From Primula veris (Eukaryota > Streptophyta > Magnoliopsida > Ericales > Primulaceae), in the NCBI GenBank assembly GCA_963682055.1, contig OY821743.1, forward strand, positions 31,854,702-31,918,701: DNA of 64,000 bases, read 5' to 3'. Below, in pieces: positions 11,301 to 24,678 of this stretch (the first letter of the stretch is position 1; each line of letters starts with the position of its first letter). Under the pieces are notes generated by a model that was not told the origin of the DNA, made no database searches, and saw only the letters and a list, made by a program, of their open reading frames with translations. The translations under genes were made by a program, and so were the position numbers.

Positions 11301-13537
11301 TAAAAATACAAAGTACTCGCTCCTCAAGAGCTAAACCACAACAAGTCACAGCTGAATCCGAGGACTAGATTGAGAGAAAACAAACAATCTAAAGTGACAC
11401 CAATACGCTTAGGTACAGGAAAGTATGAATACTAGCCTATCAAAATAACCCTCTCGCAATAAAAATGGATAAATTAGAATGAGAGCTATATGGTATCAGA
11501 TAAAGAATTGGTCTTTGAAGCCAGGGGAGGGCTCGTCATCATTCTGTTTTTGTTGTATTTTCGTAAGGGTTCCTGGTTATAAGTATAATGAGTGAGTTAA
11601 AGAATCTACTTTTGACCGAACAAAAAAGTAAAAACATTTCCCTCTGGCTTTCTTCTAAATTATAGCATGTATCCGTCCGTCCAGATGTATTCGCTTTTTC
11701 CTTTCCCCGTTACCAGTCACTCTGGTCGTAGCTTAAAGCTTAACTTTTTGTACTCTTGCTTAGAAACCGGTGCATTTGGCTGATCAACTTAGAAACTGGG
11801 TATTTTTTGTTCTTCTAGCCTAAAAAACTTTACTGTATTTATGTTTATTTATCTGGGACGATCACGAACAACGGCGGATGTGCAGACGATCCATATGCAA
11901 AAGGCCTCGCGATATATAGAGGGTACCAATTCTTTACTAGTTATATGCATTTGTATTACGTACTGTAAATGAAAAGGTGTAGTACTAGTAATAAAGAAAA
12001 GCAGAAAAGCACTCAACAGTCAATGCACGAGAGGCTGAATCCCGGAAGTTACACATTCATGTTGATAAGTTTAGTAAAAATTCTTTGACATGCAAACAGA
12101 AAAGAAACCACAAATTCAAACAACTTCAAAATCCTTGGCTTATTTATCATTTACCACAGGCACAACAATCCCAATCGTCTAACGGGTAAGTTATTTTAAC
12201 CTAATGAACTCTCTCTCAAGTCTTTGATCTTATTATCCACCCCTCTGAATGTCTTAGTTTGATTTAATAGCTCAATTAATATCGTCAGTTTGTATTAAGA
12301 TACAAATTGTTCGAATAAAAAATATGGGGATTCTATTGCGGAGAGATGAAAAGAGAGAACATTAAAGCTAATTTTTCTAAGTTTGTAATGAAATTGGAAA
12401 CCTTTGCTAAGGTCACGGTTGTATATGAAACATTATTGAGTCTTTTACGTGACTGTTGCTTCAACTGAAAAAAGCTTTTCGAAATTGAGAGTTGTTAAAC
12501 TCTAACTCGAGGACAACAATAAGCCAGAGGATAGGCTATTTTGATGCATACCCAAGAAGGATGCATTTCGAATACTTTTGACAATTAAACCAATCTTTTG
12601 GGCGAGGAAATTATGTTTTTTTTGGAAACAATGTTTTCCCTAGCTTAATATCGAAGCTGTAATTGAACTTTATGGAATCTTTGAATTACAAGAGCTAGTT
12701 TTCCTACTGAGAAATGTAATTGTTTAGTTGCTTTTTCACATAATCTGCAACAATTGAATTGATTATAGAAAAAGGTCCTTCTATTTATCTGTGCACCGGA
12801 AACCAAAAACCTCGGGGGCCCCTCTGATCACTAACCCTAATGTTTCAATAAGCTAGCTTAATTTCTTTAAATTTACAGACAAACAAGCCATGACCACTTT
12901 AAAAAATTAACAGTCCTAAACTACCACATAAGCAGTGAGAACTGGTATGGAACCACAATCTTTAAATAGAAGGCACTGATATTCTAATATGACTTTTATT
13001 CATACTCTATACGAGTTTTTTTCATAATATGGGTGGGCTGAAACGTCTATTTTTTAATACTTTAATCAAAATACATAGAAAAAATTTGTTTTTTTCATCA
13101 ATTTTAATGGGAAAAACTTACATTGACACCCCAATAATTATAACACTTACATTTTTTTATCATTAATATTTACTATAATCTATAAAAGATGATGATTTGG
13201 CACCTCTTGTAACTATTTTTTTCCCATTTACAATTTCTAGCTTGCCTGCCTTCTATCTAAGTGTAATCATTTCGATATTAATAAAATAAGCTAACATTTA
13301 CCTAATGATAAAACATTTAAAGACCAGAATATGAAATAAAAAAGAAAGAGTTAGCTTACATATAACCAGCTTTGGTGAAATTGAGATACCCATAAAGCCC
13401 AAAACTTGTTGATCTCCATGTCTACATATATATTATGGAAAAAAAATATAAAACATGTCTAACCAAAAATAACAAAAGAGAGAATTATAATGAAATAGTG
13501 GGTTACAAATTACAATCCTTACCTTGAGAAGAAACAT
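8344..13537 (-). CDS. Short-chain dehydrogenase/reductase, SDR family member 12-like (10 exons)
   Basis: NAD(P)-dependent oxidoreductase of the classical SDR fold, closest in pattern to plant and animal DHRS12-like proteins; the substrate is unknown. Exons (minus strand): 13537-13523, 13421-13360, 10563-10444, 10333-10234, 10038-9958, 9838-9789, 9701-9551, 9441-9385, 8772-8651, 8554-8344. They sum to 969 nt (322 residues plus stop). All borders are GT-AG and every phase joins. Visible motifs in order: the cofactor-binding TGANSGIG near residues 46-53, the structural VNNAG opening exon 6, a Ser-containing TVASGG in exon 7, the catalytic YARNK in exon 8, and the HPGWAETPG motif in exon 9. The first exon is only five codons (MFLLK). 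It was chosen because exons 1 and 2 together restore the family's hydrophobic N-terminus and an in-frame stop lies just upstream of the exon 2 acceptor. Intron 2 (2.8 kb) holds an internal tandem duplication. Confidence 0.88.
10644..11572. repeat. Two-copy tandem duplication in SDR intron 2
   Basis: Copy A starts at about 10644 and copy B at about 11069, each beginning CATATCAGCAC. Shared landmarks include GTCTAAGTCATACAGGATGC, GAATCCGAGGACTAGATTG, GACACCAATACGCTTAGG and ATGGTATCAGATAAAG, in the same order with small indels. The spacing is about 425 bp; copy B carries an extra AT-rich stretch near 11200-11270. The copies lie wholly within the intron and do not include exon sequence. Confidence 0.8.
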
Positions 13538-13732
13538 AGCTAATGTAACATAAAATGAGAAAGAAAGAGAATTATTTGTAGTATGAATTATTTGTTGCAT
13601 AAGTTAGGTACTTAAAATGAAAATAAAAATAAAAAGAGAATGGTTAGTTATTTAACTGTCTTAAATTAAATATACAGGAAGGTCTCACAGGGCTATTATT
13701 GTTCCACGTATGTTGTTATTTTGCCGCTTAAT

Positions 13733-14570
13733 AAAACGAAAACTAATGAAATTTGATGGATTATGTAACTGAAATTAGTACTCTCGTATACTATTTTTGA
13801 TGTTTCACTGTGTTGTGTTCGATTAATAAGTTGGTTTTACCCTACTAGACTTATATTTTGGAACGAGAGTATATATATTTTGTTGAGTTTCTGTAACGTT
13901 ACATTTCGGTTGTAATAAATTTTATTATTTTAAGAGAAATTGTATACTAACCAAATTGATTATGGGGTTAAAACGAAAACTAATGAAATTGGATGGATTA
14001 TGTAACTGAAATTAGTTAGTACACATTTTGTTGACTTTTTTGTAAACATTATATTTATCGGTCCTAATAGAGTTTATTATTTTATGATTAGACGGTTAAG
14101 ACATTCACACTTTCCCATTTAACTTTCTTTTTTTTGCCGCTTAACGAGGGAAATTGTACACTAACCAAATGGACTATGGGCTAAAACGAAAATTAATGAG
14201 ATTGGATGGATTATGTAACTGAAATCAGTATATATTTTGCTGAGTTTTCTGTAAAGTTACATTCATAGGTTGTAATAAAGTTTATTATTTTATAATTACA
14301 TGAGGAAAGCATTCACACTTTCCCATTTAATTATATATTTTTTGCTGCTTTATAAGGGAAATTGTACACTAACCAAATGGATTATGGGGTTAAAATGAAA
14401 TTAATGAAATTGGATGGATTATGTTACTGAAACTAGTACATACATTATATTAGTATTTGTTGAGTTTTATGTAATATTACATTTAATAGTTGTAAACTTG
14501 TAATAAAGTTTATTAGTTTATGATTAGACGAGAAAAGCATTCACATTTTCCTATTTAATTATATTGTTTC
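13733..14570. repeat. Minisatellite, about 210-bp period, four copies
   Basis: Copies begin at about 13733, 13970, 14183 and 14392 (spacings 237, 213, 209). Each starts with a variant of AAAACGAAAACTAATGAAAT, continues with GGATGGATTATGTAACTGAA and a GTTGTAATAAAGTTTATTA motif, and ends ACTAACCAAATGGATTATGG. The array starts about 200 bp upstream of the SDR start codon, so it borders or forms part of that gene's promoter region. Confidence 0.8.
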
Positions 14571-16021
14571 AAAAAGTATAGTATTTGATGATTGGAACAA
14601 ATTTCATTTCAAATTCACCAAATACATAAAAGCGTTAAAATCTTAAATCTACTTAAATTGCGAGGCTACAAGATTAAAATTGAGGAGTTGACTCTCAAAT
14701 TAAATAGGATTAGTTGAAATTGACATGCATAGTAATGTCATAACTCTTATATCTATGGATTTAGCGTTTAAAATGATTAGTTTTGCGATTCATAAAGGGT
14801 TAGCGGCACAATTTATTGCTCGCTTAACTTCCATGTCAATGTAATCATTTCATTATTTAATAAAATATCATTGAGTTCGGTCCAGGAAAAAAAAACTTCA
14901 AAAAATAAATAAAAATAAAATTGAAAACCAATGCACTTGAAATGGGAAGGAGGGAGTAGTAATAAGTTGGTTTGGATAAAATCCGATCCGAATCCGACTA
15001 GGGCCTGTCATGGTCTGGTTTTGATTCTAGGACTTTAGGCAGAAAGTTCGATCCGAATTCGATTCAGAAAGTATAAAAGTCGAATTCAACTGTCCGACGA
15101 ATCGATCCGGATCAGATCGAATTAGATCTGATATCTACTCTCAGAAAATTCCTATATACAAATCATTATGTAATGTGTTTTTGCGGGAAGTCTTCATAAG
15201 AGTAATGGAGTAGTAATTTAGGCCGTAACCGGAGGAACCTTTTCAGCAAAAAAAATTCTTTTATACAGAAGAGAAAATTTGTTTTTTGAGCTCTTTAGAA
15301 GAGAGCTTTAAGGTACGTAAAAAGCTATTTGACACTTATTCTTTAGTTTAGTATAGACATTTAATCATCGTCATTCACGATAAATAGTATATAAATAGTA
15401 TAGACAAAGTTTTCTGTTGTCGGCTTCCATAAAGATTTTATCAGATTTAGAATTGACTTCAACAGACCAACCAATTACTAAATGACATGCATACAACGAT
15501 TTATGTTTTGTCATAATATATATTCAATACGGGACAAACAACAAACTCTAATTCACAGTTGTACGACTTATGATCACACTTAGTTGAAAGAAAAGTATCG
15601 TAATCTGTAATATTAGGCTGCAGAAGAAACTCAGAAGCATAATTCATCAATCTATTTCATGAGTTGCTTGACCATGAAAGGTGTTACATATAGATATAAA
15701 ATTACAACTGCCCCATGTATTTACTGAAGTTACACCGATTACGAAATCGAAGACCTTTTGTGATGTATATTACATCCTGTACATGCATCAAAAAACTATC
15801 AGCCGCTATAAAACAGATTTTACCCTCAAAACACCAATAAACTGAAAGAACCAAGATAATAATATTTCCGTCGGTATGCTGAAACATACAAGCTCACTAA
15901 CAGAACACACTGAACGGAATCGAGAAATGTTAAAAAGTATTGTTCCAACAGAAAGGGGCAACATCAAGTCATAATCACAGCCACTTTGAAGTTTGCCAGA
16001 GAATAATGCGACCAATCAGGT
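14571..16021. other. Intergenic, includes 3' region of the 5-phosphatase gene
   Basis: No gene seen. A GGGAAGGAGGGAGTA motif at about 14944 resembles the outer end of a Stowaway-type MITE, but I found no partner end. From 14980 to 15135 there is a cluster of GATCCGAAT/CGAATTC-type short motifs of unknown meaning. The stretch above about 15650 probably contains the 3' untranslated region of the minus-strand 5-phosphatase gene. Confidence 0.4.
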
Positions 16022-19000
16022 TTACTCTGCAGTCTGCATCATCAAGTAATTATTCACATCTTGAGCCTTTTCGAATATAAAATATTTCTAACGCAAAAAA
16101 ATACAAGCACAAATACATCAATTGTGCGGATACAGAAAGAAATAGGCTTCATCTAAGTTTGACCTATTTACAACTATAGAGTTAAGATTTGTCTTGTTGC
16201 AGTTTATAAGCCAATATGAACAAAAAGTCGAATTCAATCAAATGCCAGAAAAACCAGAAAGACAAAAAACAAAAACCAATAAAGGATGCAACCAAACAAG
16301 AACTTGCCAAGTCTAAACTTGATAATAAGGAACACAGCTAAAGAAAAAGGAAAATGAATGCAGGCACCTTGGAAACACTTACCCCCGATAATTTTGGTTC
16401 ATACAAAATTGGAGTGACAATTTCAGCGTTTGTGAAAGTGAGGGCCTTTTGAAGCTTCCTAGGGCTAAATACCTCAACATCTATTTTGTACAATGCAGTA
16501 ACAGGTCGGTGGTCAGAGAAAGAGAGCTCACATCTCCTGTAACTCAATAGCTTCATTCCCTTGCCAAACGAAAGAATACGGTCACACCTGAGGCGAAAAA
16601 CAAAGTAATACAGAAATTCATAAAAGTCTAAAGATGCAGTCGATTTTGAGCAGTAAAAATAACAAAAATCATCTGCCTAGTTTTTTATTTTAGTTTCTAA
16701 CATCTTTGTTTGATGATGGAAGTGATCACAAACACATCATTGCTGATTACATGAAGTAAAAATCACGTTTTCAAATTTTAAATAAGCATCATCAAGTCAT
16801 CACCCATCAACCATGTAAAATCTTTTGAGTACAAAGCTATTGCATTCTTACTTCCATTCAAAGCGTTGCTACTTGCGATAAGTGGTGAAAGAAGATAAGA
16901 TCATGCCATTAATCAAAAATTGATGAATTTATCCCCATTTCGCATAAAGCAAATGCATATAACATCAAGATGTGAGGTGTGCTATGTCCTAGATTGTATG
17001 AGGGAAAGAAATTGTAGATAATGTCAGGCTTTGAGAAACCAAAATTGGTAACTTAATAATACCAAGATAAAGGAAAGAATATAAAAAGATTGAATGCATA
17101 AAGTAAAGATGAGATATTATTTGACACAATTAGGGGATTATATAGCCTAGAGGGATCGTACGAAAATATCCTTAATGGCTAACTAATTACTAATAATAAT
17201 AAAAAATTGCTCATAGAGACATACATACCATGCTGGAGTACGCCTCCCAACCTTCGGATCCTCGCCACAGTATTTCTCCGAGTTAAATTCGTATTTGTAA
17301 GTTGGTGCAAAATTCAAACTACCTTCACGCCATCCACCAAACACATGCCCTTTCCTAAGCTCTCGTGTAAGCTGCCACAAGTTTTACAACATAGTTATTC
17401 ACAAACTAGAAAACAAAAAACCGTGTCACCATAGGACAAGATCTTCTGGAAGATACTTATTCACAAACTGGATTCTCTTAAGTTTTACATATAGAAACCA
17501 TGTTGGCATATCTCATTTCATCATTTGATTCTTATATATGTGTCACATACTGAAAAGAAGAACTGGAAATAGTCATTGTATACCTGGTCATTTTCGAGTA
17601 ACTTGGACCAGTCTTTTCTAGAAATTAGCTCTCGCGTTTTCTCATATGACAAATCAATACGATAATTTAGATCCCCAAGCCAGATTATCCTCCTGCAACA
17701 GTCAAGTGATAAATTCATGAGTTCTAAAAGAACTTATATGTAGTGTTTTCCGGAAGAATCAATGGCGGAAGCAGTAATTATGAAATACACAATTTTCCTC
17801 TTTCATGAAAAACAAATGACATCAACTTATCATGAAAAATAGGTTTCAGATAAAGAAATACTTTACAAGTATACAATCAAATTTTCATTTGTATGTGCTA
17901 AATCTAACAGATACTTGGTAATAAAAAATGTCACACATGGTATGCAGAGAATTTTGATCCGAAGTTTGAATTTATGCAGATACTTACTCATGGTCTCGGA
18001 TACGCTTGGGAAGACCAATACCTGAAAGTGAATGAAATCGAGTTCTACGATAAATTTCATGCACACCAAAATTTCTTTTACCCGCATCCGCCTCTTTCTC
18101 CCCCGATGTTAAATGTGTACAAATGAAACAAAACAGTGTCTGGTGTACAGACATACTAACCGCTATTGAGCCCTGAAATATTAATAACCCACCATTATTA
18201 TAGCATGTAACCATAGGAAATAATAAATTATCATAAAAAGCATATAAGGCGCATAAACTATTTAGAGAAAATTAATTAAGATTTAATTCTCATACAATCA
18301 GAAGAAAAAGCTTGTCAAATTATTATAAGCATGAACTTCAATGAACTTAATTTTGATTTCTTCTAACTAAACTGATTTCGTTTTTGATAATGATGTAGTA
18401 TCAATCAACTGATTTTTGACTGGCATACAGTTCAGTAAATGAATTTCAATATGAGTACTGAATCGCAAGCAATAGCATTAGTGAGAATCGAAAGGCTTCT
18501 CACTGGCACTTTATGGGAAATAAATTCAAGATACATGACTTAATGTCAATTCACCAAAACGGCTATGAAATATAGGACGAAATGCATGAAACAAGTACCA
18601 AATTTAAAAGGGCATTCAACAAGGTACACACCTTGTTACCTATATAGCCCATAACACCAACACCAACAGTTGAGACTTTCAAGTTCTGTATATGTCTTCT
18701 CAAGCTCCTACGAACCCAAATAGTAATAAATATACCAACCATTTGCTTACTAACTATCCTTACAAATTGGGGCCTTTTTTTACGATACACAAGGGATTCA
18801 AGGTCAATATCCTCAAGAATAACCGCCTTTGACCCTACTCTATTTTCACCGTCTTTCGAAAAATTGAACGTATTGTATTTCACAAAAGATTTTGAAGATT
18901 GGATAGATATCATAGGCTGCAAGGATTTTGGTCTATCCAAAACATGTTTGGCCAACAAATCCAATGGTGGCTCAGGCCAGCTCAACGCAATTCTTTCTGT

Positions 19001-22000
19001 TCTGCTAAGGGTCCTTGTTAATTTTCTATCATATGGAATAAATTTTGATTCTGTGTTCTCTGGAAAGTCTTCTGTTTTAAGGCTTTTCTCCCTATCCATT
19101 CTTCCCGAAGATGAAAATTGCCTCTTTAACTCCTCTGGAACTGACATACCACTATCACTAGAGCTAAAAGATTCAATGTTTTGATGATATTCACTGGATA
19201 ATTTATTCAAGGGGTGAGTTTCTTCTTCGTCTTCACCATCAGATTCGAACATTATTTCATCCTCTATAATTGGAGCATCAACGGGTGGAATGAACCTTGA
19301 AGGAGAAGTGGGGTCACTGTAGCATTTAAATTTTGGTTTTGTAGGTTGCACTCTATTTAGAGTTTCACGGATTATATTTTCCCATTTTAGCACTGGGCGT
19401 TTATCTTCAGCACCGAAAATGTTGCCTGCATTTAATGGTATAATCTCCTGTAACCTGCATATTTTAAAGTGAAATACTAAGAAATAAATATGGGTATCCA
19501 TAAGCCAAATTATAGCCAAGGAAATGTTACAACATTCTAATGAACCTAGATCTGGGGAAAAGTTAGGGTGAAATGAAGTCGACAAACAAAGCATAAATGA
19601 ATCAAGGGCTTACATGTAAGTTATCAAATGCATTAAGGACTACTGCAAATTATGCATATTCAGAGGCCTATATTGCAGTCCCTAGTAATATTCATTTACT
19701 ATCCAGAAGCATAAACAAGGGTTCAAGCACTTTTCAGGAAATGAAATCATATGATCAATCCTTATAATTTTCAATTAGCAGTACAAGTATTGGTAGTAGT
19801 TAACTTTCTGTTCCTGGAATTCCTATGCATCCCTGAATAAGCATGAATTGCAGTATATGCCCTTAGGCATTTGATTACTTAAAAATAATTTCTTGGTCCT
19901 AAGGTTATAGCTTGACCTTTATATGTTTTTGCTCGTCGACTTCACTTCGCCCTCATTACACAACATGTAAAGGAGAAAACTGACATTTACAACTTAGATA
20001 AAGTATTATTCTTCATTTGTTTAGTATAAATGTTGAACAGAAAGTGAAGTCATAGTGCCAACAACTGATCAGAAATATTCTGCATAATAATGTCCAGTTG
20101 CTAATTGCTATGAGCCCTTCAAATGGCAATACAATAAGAAATCCTCAAATCTTTTTTGAACACACATGCACGTTCTGATCAACATCGAAAAAACATTACA
20201 TTAGCTACACACCTATATGCACAAAACAACTGCTTTGATAAGATATTTCTATGAACTAGCAAAACCAAATTAAAATTGCTAAACTAATCACGGACCACTT
20301 ACCCCATTACATAAATGTCAGCTGGAGAATTGACATCTAGCCAACTTTCTATATCTATGTCTTCCGGTGGAAGCTTTCCGCCGACATTCCACGTGCCAAC
20401 ACATACTCTATATATTAAAGATCCAATAAACACAACAAACCTCATTTACAACTAACAAACTTGAGGATTATCGGTGAGTATAACTTACTTTATCTCTTTT
20501 GAGTCTATATACTGAGATCGAAAAGTCTCTGACTTGCGCCTTCTTATTCTGGGAAGGGCACCTGAGAACAATCAGTACATAAACATTATAAATAAAAATG
20601 TACTGTAATTTGTTTTGAGTGAAACTACTACTCAGCACTCTACTCATAAAAATATACAACAAAAATGGGATATTTTTTACTTATAGACGACTACTAGCTT
20701 TTTTCATTATATGGTATACTATTTATCTGCCAAACTTGCTTCCAAAGGCATAAATTAGTATTAATTATAAGCTCTTCTTTTCGTATTTTTTAGCCGATTC
20801 GGTATACCGCACTCGTCATCAGAGTTCTATCCATGTCATCCCCAATGTGAGGGCAATTGATGTAAAAAAAAAAACTACCTTCGGTTTTTCGACTTTAAAG
20901 CTTGTGTTTATTGTTTAAGGCTATACATCTAGTTTTTAGTTTTTTTGAAAATATCATCTTCTTTTTTTCCAATCAAAAGCTACATCTAAGCGAAGCCTCA
21001 AAAAATCTAGCACACGGTATTTTGTTCACACTAATCCACATTGACATGATTAGATACATCTAGCTTTTTTTACTTGTTTTGAAAATATCTTCTATTTTTT
21101 CCACTCAAAAGCTACATCAAAGCAAAGCCTCATAAAAATCTAGCACAAGGTACTTTGTTCACACACGTTGTCATGATTTAGTTTGATAAGATATTGTATT
21201 TTTTCCTAGAGGTACAAAAATTGAAATTTGTTATAAGAATATAGACCCTACTCCACCTTCAATTAATACACTCATAACCAGACCATGTCGCTTTACCCTT
21301 ACTGGGAGGTTGCTGGATCTAATCACCAAACCTAGAAAAATACAAGGGGCCCAGATATTGACAACTTGATAGTTTTACAGAAATAGAACTCCCCCAAAAA
21401 TAAAAAATTAAGTGACTATCCCACTCAATGAGGGTAAACTAGAATATGCTCTCCAAATGATAAGGAATTTCTTAACAATGTGAAATTATCTACCAACATA
21501 GTCAAATGTGACATAACTCACATCCATAGTTTTGTGTTTTTTTTTTCTCCTTTATTTTTTTTATTGTTTTGATATTTTAGGTTCAATTAGAAGTTAAGGT
21601 GTGGTGATAAAAGAGATATGTTAAAATATACAATAAAGACTATAAACACTAAGCAACCCACATGATGCATCATGCCAATTGCCAAGACCAAAACTGGATA
21701 CCCCATCAATAAACATTTTAAACTTTTTTGAGTGTACCAGACAAAATAATTTCAACATATCATATCAATTTAACAATTTGCAATATCCACAGTTGCAAGA
21801 AAATCTAAATTCAAATAAAGATGATAGTATACTAAACTAGTAAACCTAACAAATCGACGCAATTTAAATAGCATAATGTAAAATAAAACTATAAACATGC
21901 AGCTTCAGATTATTGAATGTCTTAATGTATAACATCCACTAAATATTTCATGTTAGGAAAATTCTTTAATGACGTTAGGTAAGTTCTTTAAGAAAAATCT

Positions 22001-24678
22001 TAGTCAATAATTTCATCATTTAGTTAATAATTACTTAAAAAAAATATTTTCATGTTTTTATAATATTTGGATATATAATTGTTTATTTGGCATTATTTGG
22101 AGAGATATATTTAAAAAATATATAAATGTTTAATTTTTTTCAATTTTTTATGGTTTCAAGTTATAAATTAATATAACTGGTGATCATTAAAAAAGTTGAA
22201 AAAAAAATCAAGGATTTATGAAGAGAACAATACAGTGTTAGTCTAACTATATTAAAAGTATAGTTTGGCAAACAATGTTCTTATTTAACTAGTAATCGTT
22301 GCCCACACATTACGTGTGCGATACGTAATGACAAATATATGATCCCGACAAATAAAGTTAATATTTTTTAAAAAAATAAAAAAATCGATGAATAAATATA
22401 ATAAATTAATAATCGTATATAAAAAGTAATATAATGTTTTACTCTTATGACGATTTTGTTTGAAATATGAATATGTGTGAAACATGACATTTATTTAAGT
22501 ATTTGAATTGAATGATAACATTTAAGAGTAATTATAATATTAGAACGAATGTATTTTTATAAAATTTGGGTAAAATTTGGGAGTCTCAAATTTATTAGGT
22601 TTGTTTATAGTAATAGCATGACACCTATAAAATTTATATCTCTAGCTTTCTTTTATGTAAAATACACATGCTATCAACCACACAGGGATAGGCCTTTTCC
22701 CAGTGTTGAATTTCTTAATCAGGTGCAATTTCACTCATATTAGTTAGAGTTCGTAACTAATAGCTTATTGGGTATGGAAATGACTTTTTATTTCAAAAAA
22801 ACAAATTCAAAAGAAAACAATTGAAAATGTAAAAAAAATAAAAAAATGTAACCGGAGTTTAAATAATTATGAGTAAATTTTTGATTTTTTTAATCTTCTT
22901 TGAGTTTTTTTCTAAAAAATCAGAAAACTACAAAAAAAAACTAATAAAAAATAGTAAAATTATAAAAATTCGTTCTAAAAGTTAGGAATTGTGCTAAAAA
23001 AATAAAATCAATTTTTATTTACTTTTCTAATTTTCCACAAAAAGTCTTTAATAAAGTTAGAATAAGCCCAAAAAAAATACGAAAAAAGTTAAAACTGATT
23101 GTTTAATTTAAAAATCTACTCATAAACTTTCGATTTTTTCGAATATTTTTGATATTTTTATTTTTTTATAAAGTCAAAAAAATAAAAAATAAATAAAGTA
23201 AAAAATTGATTTAGTAATTTTTTTATATTCAGACCAGTTTTTATAATTTTACAGTTTTTTTATATTTAGAAAAATTGTTTTTTAAGTCAATTTTGTACTT
23301 AATAATCATGAACAATAACTAGTACGTGCGAAATTACACTCGATTAAGAATTTTTGCACTTGAACGAAATTAATGCACTATCTAATCAGCAAATTAAAGT
23401 TAGCTAAATAATTACAATATAAGTTTCTTAAGTTACCTGTAGGATCGTCCCCTGTTTCGTTGCTTGGGTCACTTCCATTGATTTCTGTAGAAGGAAATGG
23501 TAAAAAAATTAAAATTAACTCTAAAAATTCTTAAATGAATTGCATAAAAGCTAAACAGAAAAAAATTGTCACAAATTATATATAATACAATATTTGTTTT
23601 TTCTATGCACCAGAAGCAGATACAACACCAAAAAGTAAATACTTAGTAATTTTTGAAATAAATCGTAGGATGAAGAAGTAATCAATAAGTATTTTTTACA
23701 ATGAGAGGGGAAAAAAGGTTTATTATAACTCTATTTAGCTTAAGATTTCTAGAATTTTAAAGGAAGCAAAATACTGGTAAACCATTTGCACCTTCATATT
23801 GTAAGCAAATAAGCCAACAAGTTGAGTTTATAACTACTACCAAACAAACATTTGGCCTAATGAAATTAGAATATCCTATATCTTTTTTATAAAGTTTATT
23901 TAAGAAAACATTAACCATTAATTGGTTTCTATTTCAGTTAAATATTGTTCAGAGGAGCAAGTGAACAACCCCACTATTTTATGTATCTATCTATCTATAT
24001 TAATATAAATTGCAAAATTGCAAAATTTAAATATTGAGATAGAGAAGTGGTGACCTTCAGGATCAGAATCGGAGTTTCCGTCCTCCTTGTCATGGGCGCC
24101 GTAATCAGACACTTTAGCTCTGATATTTAGCCATTTCCGTAACACGATTTTGGGCCAGAATGGCTGAGAGAGAGATATAGAGATTGTGCTTAGCTAAACT
24201 AAGAACCGTAAATGGGATGGCCAAATTCACATAAAAGAACACGAACTTGAAACGGAGTTGACAAATCACTATTTTAGCAAATTGCAATGGAGCTACATGC
24301 AGTAACAGACTGAAAGAGACTCTTGCAGTTGAGGAAAAACCGATCTTTGACCAAATATAAATTTTCTTTTTTTATCGATTTTAGACTTTCAACAGCACCA
24401 TAATTACGGAAAAGACATTTCTACTTCTGCCATTGTCCATGTAGAAAATATTGTTTCTATCAATTATGGGGTATTGTGTTGTGGGAGTTAACAAGGATAA
24501 AATAGCAACAACTTGATTCACAAATTTAATGTGAAACCAACTGGAGAGGTACAGGCAATCGTAATCGTATATTGAGACTTGTATGCAGAAGTAAAGTTTA
24601 ATTATAAGGAGGAAAAAAAGAGAGAGAGATATTTATTACCTCTGGTTCTTGACGATGAAGTGTTGAGCTTTGCTCCAT
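16022..24678 (-). CDS. Type I inositol polyphosphate 5-phosphatase (11 exons)
   Basis: Removes the 5-phosphate from inositol polyphosphates (in this plant group typically Ins(1,4,5)P3 and Ins(1,3,4,5)P4, sometimes phosphoinositides), damping inositide signalling. Exons (minus strand): 24678-24640, 24163-24055, 23484-23437, 20561-20489, 20407-20303, 19454-18632, 18172-17988, 17692-17584, 17371-17229, 16587-16383, 16033-16022; total 1851 nt, 616 residues. Landmarks: FWPKIV and RKWLNI in exon 2, LPRIRRRKSETFRSQYI in exon 4, VCVGTWNVGG at the start of the catalytic domain (about residue 91), LQEIIPLNAGNIFG in exon 6, the THLTSG motif, the catalytic WLGDLNYRI (465-473) and PAWCDRIL (543-550), and SDHRPV near 569-574. 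Exon 6 also carries the long Ser/acid-rich insert typical of plant type I enzymes. Every junction keeps frame. The terminal 12-nt exon is the least certain part: without that splice, the frame runs to a stop at 16338-16340 and adds about fifteen different residues. Confidence 0.9.
20924..21184. repeat. Two-copy tandem duplication in 5-phosphatase intron 3
   Basis: Two copies of about 131 bp start at 20924 and 21055 with TACATCTAG. Shared parts include AAAAGCTACATC, GCAAAGCCTCA-type and AATCTAGCACA motifs and TTTTGTTCACAC. The duplication lies in the 2.9-kb intron 3 and seems to have no coding content. Confidence 0.7.
22289..22325 (-). mobile_element. Possible Helitron 3' terminus
   Basis: Read on the minus strand, this segment has a short hairpin (CACAC-GTAAT-GTGTG), then about a dozen bases, then CTAG followed by T. 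That is the layout of a plant Helitron 3' end. The matching TC 5' end was not found, and the AT-rich DNA between here and about 23300 contains inverted repeats that blur the boundaries. It lies in 5-phosphatase intron 3. Confidence 0.3.

Noticed and set aside
23986..24020. TCTATCTATATTAATATAAA as a Helitron 5' end
   Set aside because: It lies on the plus strand, whereas the candidate 3' end at 22289 is on the minus strand and upstream; the two cannot belong to one element.
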